Shown here: piece after piece, positions 61,391-64,000 of the stretch
Layout of the letters: each line of letters starts with the position of its first letter
Position numbering within the stretch: position 1 is the stretch's first letter
Source of the DNA: an uncultured Eubacteriales bacterium
GTDB lineage: Bacteria > Bacillota > Clostridia > Oscillospirales > CAG-272
DNA: 64,000 bases
Direction: 5' to 3'
NCBI GenBank assembly: GCA_900542425.1
Contig: UQNQ01000001.1
Coordinates: forward strand, 62,001 to 126,000
The notes under the pieces: generated by a model
The model's input: the letters and a program-made list of their open reading frames with translations, nothing else
Database searches by the model: none
Told to the model about the DNA's origin: nothing
Program-made: the position numbers and the translations under genes

Positions 61391-61477
61391 ATATTACAAT
61401 ATGCGGATTTTATTTGTAAGAGAAACGTAAATTTCGTACTGGCGGAAAATCCGGAATATTCGGTCGTGGAGGATGCT

Positions 61478-62170
61478 ATGTGGAACGGGAAGAAAAAAGC
61501 GGTTACGTTCAGTTATGACGACGGTGTAACACAAGACAAGCGCTTTATGGAAATTTTGAATCGTTTCGGCTTGAAGGCGACGTTCAATCTCAATTCGGCG
61601 CTACTTGGCAAAGAAGGATCTTTGATCCGTAACGGTGTGACGGTGAACCATACCAAAATAAAACCGGAGGATGTGCGTGCCGTTTATGACGGACATGAGG
61701 TAGCTGCCCATACACTGACGCATCCGGCGCTTCGTAATTTACCGGATGAGGAAGTGATTCGTCAGACGGAGGAGGACAGAGAGGCACTTTCTGCATTGTG
61801 CGGTTATGAGGTCATCGGAATGGCGTATCCCGGAGGAGGCGTCAATCACGACGTGCGTGTGGAGCAGTTGATAAGAGAAAAAACGGGTATCCGTTATGCA
61901 CGCACAACGGATGCTAACGGCAGTTTTGCACTTCAGAAGGACTTTTTTGCTTTTGCACCGACAGTCTATCATTTGGAAACGGACAAAATGTTTGCGCTTG
62001 GTGAGGAGTTCCTCATGGCTGACACGGACGAGCAGCAGCTTTTTTATATTTGGGGTCATTCGTATGAATTTGACGCATGGGATTTTTGGGAAAGGTTTGA
62101 GGATTTTTGCCGTATGATAAGCGGGCATGATGACATTTTTTACGGGACAAACAGGGAAGTGCTGTTATGA
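61478..62170 (+). CDS. NodB-type polysaccharide deacetylase
   Basis: This 230-residue protein has the NodB motif T-F-S-Y-D14-D15-G near the N-terminus and the metal ligands H78-T-L-T-H82. The start at 61478 follows GGAGG. No signal peptide is seen from this start. A longer in-frame extension from 61310 runs through the promoter and is rejected. Such enzymes deacetylate N-acetyl sugars. A cytoplasmic one may act on small glycans or glycoconjugates. Confidence 0.85.
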   Translation: MWNGKKKAVTFSYDDGVTQDKRFMEILNRFGLKATFNLNSALLGKEGSLIRNGVTVNHTKIKPEDVRAVYDGHEVAAHTLTHPALRNLPDEEVIRQTEEDREALSALCGYEVIGMAYPGGGVNHDVRVEQLIREKTGIRYARTTDANGSFALQKDFFAFAPTVYHLETDKMFALGEEFLMADTDEQQLFYIWGHSYEFDAWDFWERFEDFCRMISGHDDIFYGTNREVLL

Positions 62171-62198
62171 AAAATGAGAAAGCATAATACCTGCGGGC

Positions 62199-62248
62199 AT
62201 TTTTATGAAGAAAGGACTTCCTTATGGAAGTCCTTTCTTCATAAAAAT
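62199..62248. terminator. Strong bidirectional terminator between convergent genes
   Basis: A perfect 23-base stem (62199-62221 with 62226-62248) has a TTAT loop. It ends both the deacetylase and the isocitrate dehydrogenase genes. Confidence 0.9.
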
Positions 62249-62251
62249 ATG

Positions 62252-63427
62252 TTATAACCCCTTTAATGTTTCCATCACATAATTGCCGAACGCTTCACAG
62301 GTCGCGCCCGTGTCGCGTCCGGTGATGACGAGCTTTTTCTCTTCAAAGGTACAGATGTCAAGTGCACGCTCAAGCTTTGCGGCACGGTCCTGCAGTCCTA
62401 TGTGAGAAAGCAGCATGACGCAGGCGCGCAACATGGAGCTGGGGTCGGCGTATTTGCCGCGTCCCTCTGTTATCATACGAGGCGCGGAGCCGTGAATCGC
62501 TTCAAACATTGCGTATTTTTTCCCGATGTTGGCGCAGCCGGCAGTACCTACTCCGCCTTGGAATTCCGCTGCTTCATCGGAGATAATGTCGCCGTAAAGG
62601 TTCGGCAGCAGGAGCACTTGAAAATCGCGGCGGCGTTTTTTATCCACAAGTTTTGCTGTCATGATATCGGCATACCATTCATCTGTTGTAATTTCGGGAT
62701 AAAGTGCCGCTACCTTATGGCAGTCCTCAAGAAAATTGCCGTCGGTCGTTTTGATGACATTTGCCTTGGTGACAAGCGATACGCGGGTAAAGCCATTTTT
62801 ACGCGCATAATCATAAGCGAGTTTTGCGATTCGGTCGGAGCCCTGTTTTGTGGTTATGGTAAAATCGACTGCGAGGTCTTCCGTTACATTGAAGCCGGAG
62901 GAGCCGACGGCATAGCCGCCCTCTGTATTTTCACGGAAAATTGTCCAGTTGATGCCCTCCTCCGGTACCTTGACCGGGCGGATGTTGGCGAACAGGTCAA
63001 GCGCCTTGCGCATAGCGACGTTGGCGGATTCGATATTCGGCATGCCGCTGCCTTTCTGCGGCGTGGTTGTCGGACCTTTCAGGATGATATGGCAGGCTTT
63101 GAGCGCTTCCATCACGTCATCGGGGATGCCCTTGCCGGCTGCAATGCGGTTTTCAAGCGTCAATCCCTCAATATCGACAAATTGAATCTTTCCCGATGCG
63201 ACAAGGTCTGAGAGGATATATTCCAATACGCGGCGCGCCTCCGCGGAAATGATAGGGCCGATGCCGTCGCCGCCGCATACGCCGATTTTAATGGTATCAA
63301 GCGTGCTGTAATCGACAAAATCTCCCTGTGCTTTCATATCCTCCACGCGTCGGAGCTGTCCTTCCAGAATTTTTTTGAATTTTTCAGCCGCGGCATCCAG
63401 TGCCGCAGTATAAGCGGTATTTTCCAT
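62252..63427 (-). CDS. Isocitrate dehydrogenase (isocitrate/isopropylmalate family)
   Basis: This 391-residue decarboxylating dehydrogenase has the substrate loop P-N-I-E-S-A-N-V-A-M-R-K and R-E-N-T-E-G, plus the metal-binding N-L-Y-G-D-I-I-S-D. It lies 18 bases downstream of aconitase on the same strand, so isocitrate is preferred over 3-isopropylmalate as substrate. The operon would convert citrate to 2-oxoglutarate for glutamate synthesis. Confidence 0.88.
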   Translation of the reverse strand: MENTAYTAALDAAAEKFKKILEGQLRRVEDMKAQGDFVDYSTLDTIKIGVCGGDGIGPIISAEARRVLEYILSDLVASGKIQFVDIEGLTLENRIAAGKGIPDDVMEALKACHIILKGPTTTPQKGSGMPNIESANVAMRKALDLFANIRPVKVPEEGINWTIFRENTEGGYAVGSSGFNVTEDLAVDFTITTKQGSDRIAKLAYDYARKNGFTRVSLVTKANVIKTTDGNFLEDCHKVAALYPEITTDEWYADIMTAKLVDKKRRRDFQVLLLPNLYGDIISDEAAEFQGGVGTAGCANIGKKYAMFEAIHGSAPRMITEGRGKYADPSSMLRACVMLLSHIGLQDRAAKLERALDICTFEEKKLVITGRDTGATCEAFGNYVMETLKGL

Positions 63428-63445
63428 GATTTCTGTCCTTTCTTA

Positions 63446-64000
63446 TTATTTTCCGTTTGCTTTGGTATAGTTCAGCAGTCCGCCGGCAGAGAGAATCGCG
63501 CGCTGGCGCGGTGTAAAGGAGAGACGCAGCGGAATTTTCGCACCGTTTGTCCTGTCTTCGAGAATCACGGTATCCGCTGTCGCGACCGCTTCGGCGAAGC
63601 CGGAAATGGCAAGCTCGTCGCCCTCGGCGATTTTGTCATAATCAGCAGGATCATCAAAGGTCATAGGCACGATGCCGAAGTTAATGAGATTTGCCACATG
63701 AATGCGTGCGAAGCTTTTGGCGATGACCGCTTTCACACCGAGGTACAGAGGTACGAGTGCCGCATGTTCACGGGAGGAGCCCTGTCCGTAATTTGTGCCG
63801 CCGACAACGATGCCGCCGCCTTCTTTTTTCGCGCGCTCAGGAAAGTTCTTGTCGCATACCGTGAAGCAAAATTCGGAAAGCTTGGGCACATTGGAGCGGT
63901 AGGGGAGAATCTTTGTTCCTGCCGGCATGATATGGTCAGTCGTAATGTTGTCTCCGACTTTTAGAATCAGTTTGCAGGTTAGATCTTTTTCCGGCGCTTT
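63446..64000 (-). CDS. Aconitate hydratase, C-terminal part (partial, 5' end outside window)
   Basis: The frame is open to the right edge. The visible 184 residues are the aconitase swivel domain with G-D-N-I-T-T-D-H-I-M-P-A-G, then N-Y-G-Q-G-S-S-R-E-H-A-A and F-A-R-I-H. The cluster-binding cysteines are outside the window. A C-terminal domain of this length fits bacterial aconitase of about 640 residues or 3-isopropylmalate dehydratase-like forms. The isocitrate dehydrogenase neighbour favours aconitase. Confidence 0.88.
   Translation of the reverse strand, partial: KAPEKDLTCKLILKVGDNITTDHIMPAGTKILPYRSNVPKLSEFCFTVCDKNFPERAKKEGGGIVVGGTNYGQGSSREHAALVPLYLGVKAVIAKSFARIHVANLINFGIVPMTFDDPADYDKIAEGDELAISGFAEAVATADTVILEDRTNGAKIPLRLSFTPRQRAILSAGGLLNYTKANGK

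Overview
The window looks like the chromosome of a spore-forming, low-to-moderate-GC Firmicute of class Clostridia, probably an uncultured gut-type lineage near Oscillospirales. The grounds are the TTGACA/TATAAT-type promoters with strong AGGAGG ribosome binding sites, a Firmicutes 6S RNA, a sporulation gene (yunB), an SpoIIQ-like M23 protein, MecA, long-form HPF, AddB, YqeG, YerC and the TIGR03960/DUF2344 pair. Lipoproteins with long Ser/Thr linkers also fit. The lineage is inferred from gene content only. No rRNA, tRNA, CRISPR array or insertion sequence was seen.

Layout. Positions 1-595 hold the end of a phage-type lysis module (an XhlA-like protein cut by the window edge, then an LLH-type holin). 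Positions 1006-4990 are housekeeping genes (cysS, rimO, pgsA, a DUF1292 gene), followed by 6S RNA at about 5060-5265. Positions 5436-9994 form a surface lipoprotein island: a solute-binding lipoprotein and two paralogous Ser/Thr-linker lipoproteins of unknown family, each followed by its own terminator. Positions 10337-16033 read leftwards as parE, parC, an atypical response regulator and an SpoIIQ-like gene. Positions 16314-27768 read rightwards: queG, an unknown membrane protein, addB, TIGR03960, DUF2344, yerC, then SDR, FAD-oxidoreductase and PfkB-kinase genes.

Positions 28221-30919 are a compact leftward operon: ECF sigma factor, Ser/Thr-rich membrane protein, secreted serpin. Positions 31428-38470 are a tightly packed leftward gene string: family-4 UDG, AEC transporter, an unlisted 54-codon small ORF, PPi-type phosphofructokinase, 2-hydroxyacid dehydrogenase, Old Yellow Enzyme, methyltransferase, Hsp33. 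mecA follows on the same strand, and an unexplained C-rich-loop hairpin lies between mecA and trpS.

Positions 39623-51077 are mostly rightward: trpS, a TagO/WecA-type enzyme, a membrane protein, acpP, nusB, a Kae1-like gene, xseA, xseB, ispA, a UDP-sugar pyrophosphorylase and yunB. A leftward cassette of three small unknown genes (42556-43554) interrupts them. Positions 51185-54617 include accessory genes: PflX-type radical SAM, SDR, a doubtful ORF, an APH(3')-type kinase and a TIGR04076 protein. Positions 54734-64000 carry rlmD, an ECF-transporter S component, hpf, a YhaN-like ATPase, yqeG, a DMT permease, a polysaccharide deacetylase and an isocitrate dehydrogenase-aconitase operon cut by the right edge.

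The most interesting candidates are the sigma-membrane protein-serpin operon, the lipoprotein island, the atypical regulator joined to topoisomerase IV genes, the three-gene unknown cassette, the 54-codon ORF, and the C-rich hairpin near trpS. None is a proven new system. All calls come from reading motifs, without database searches.
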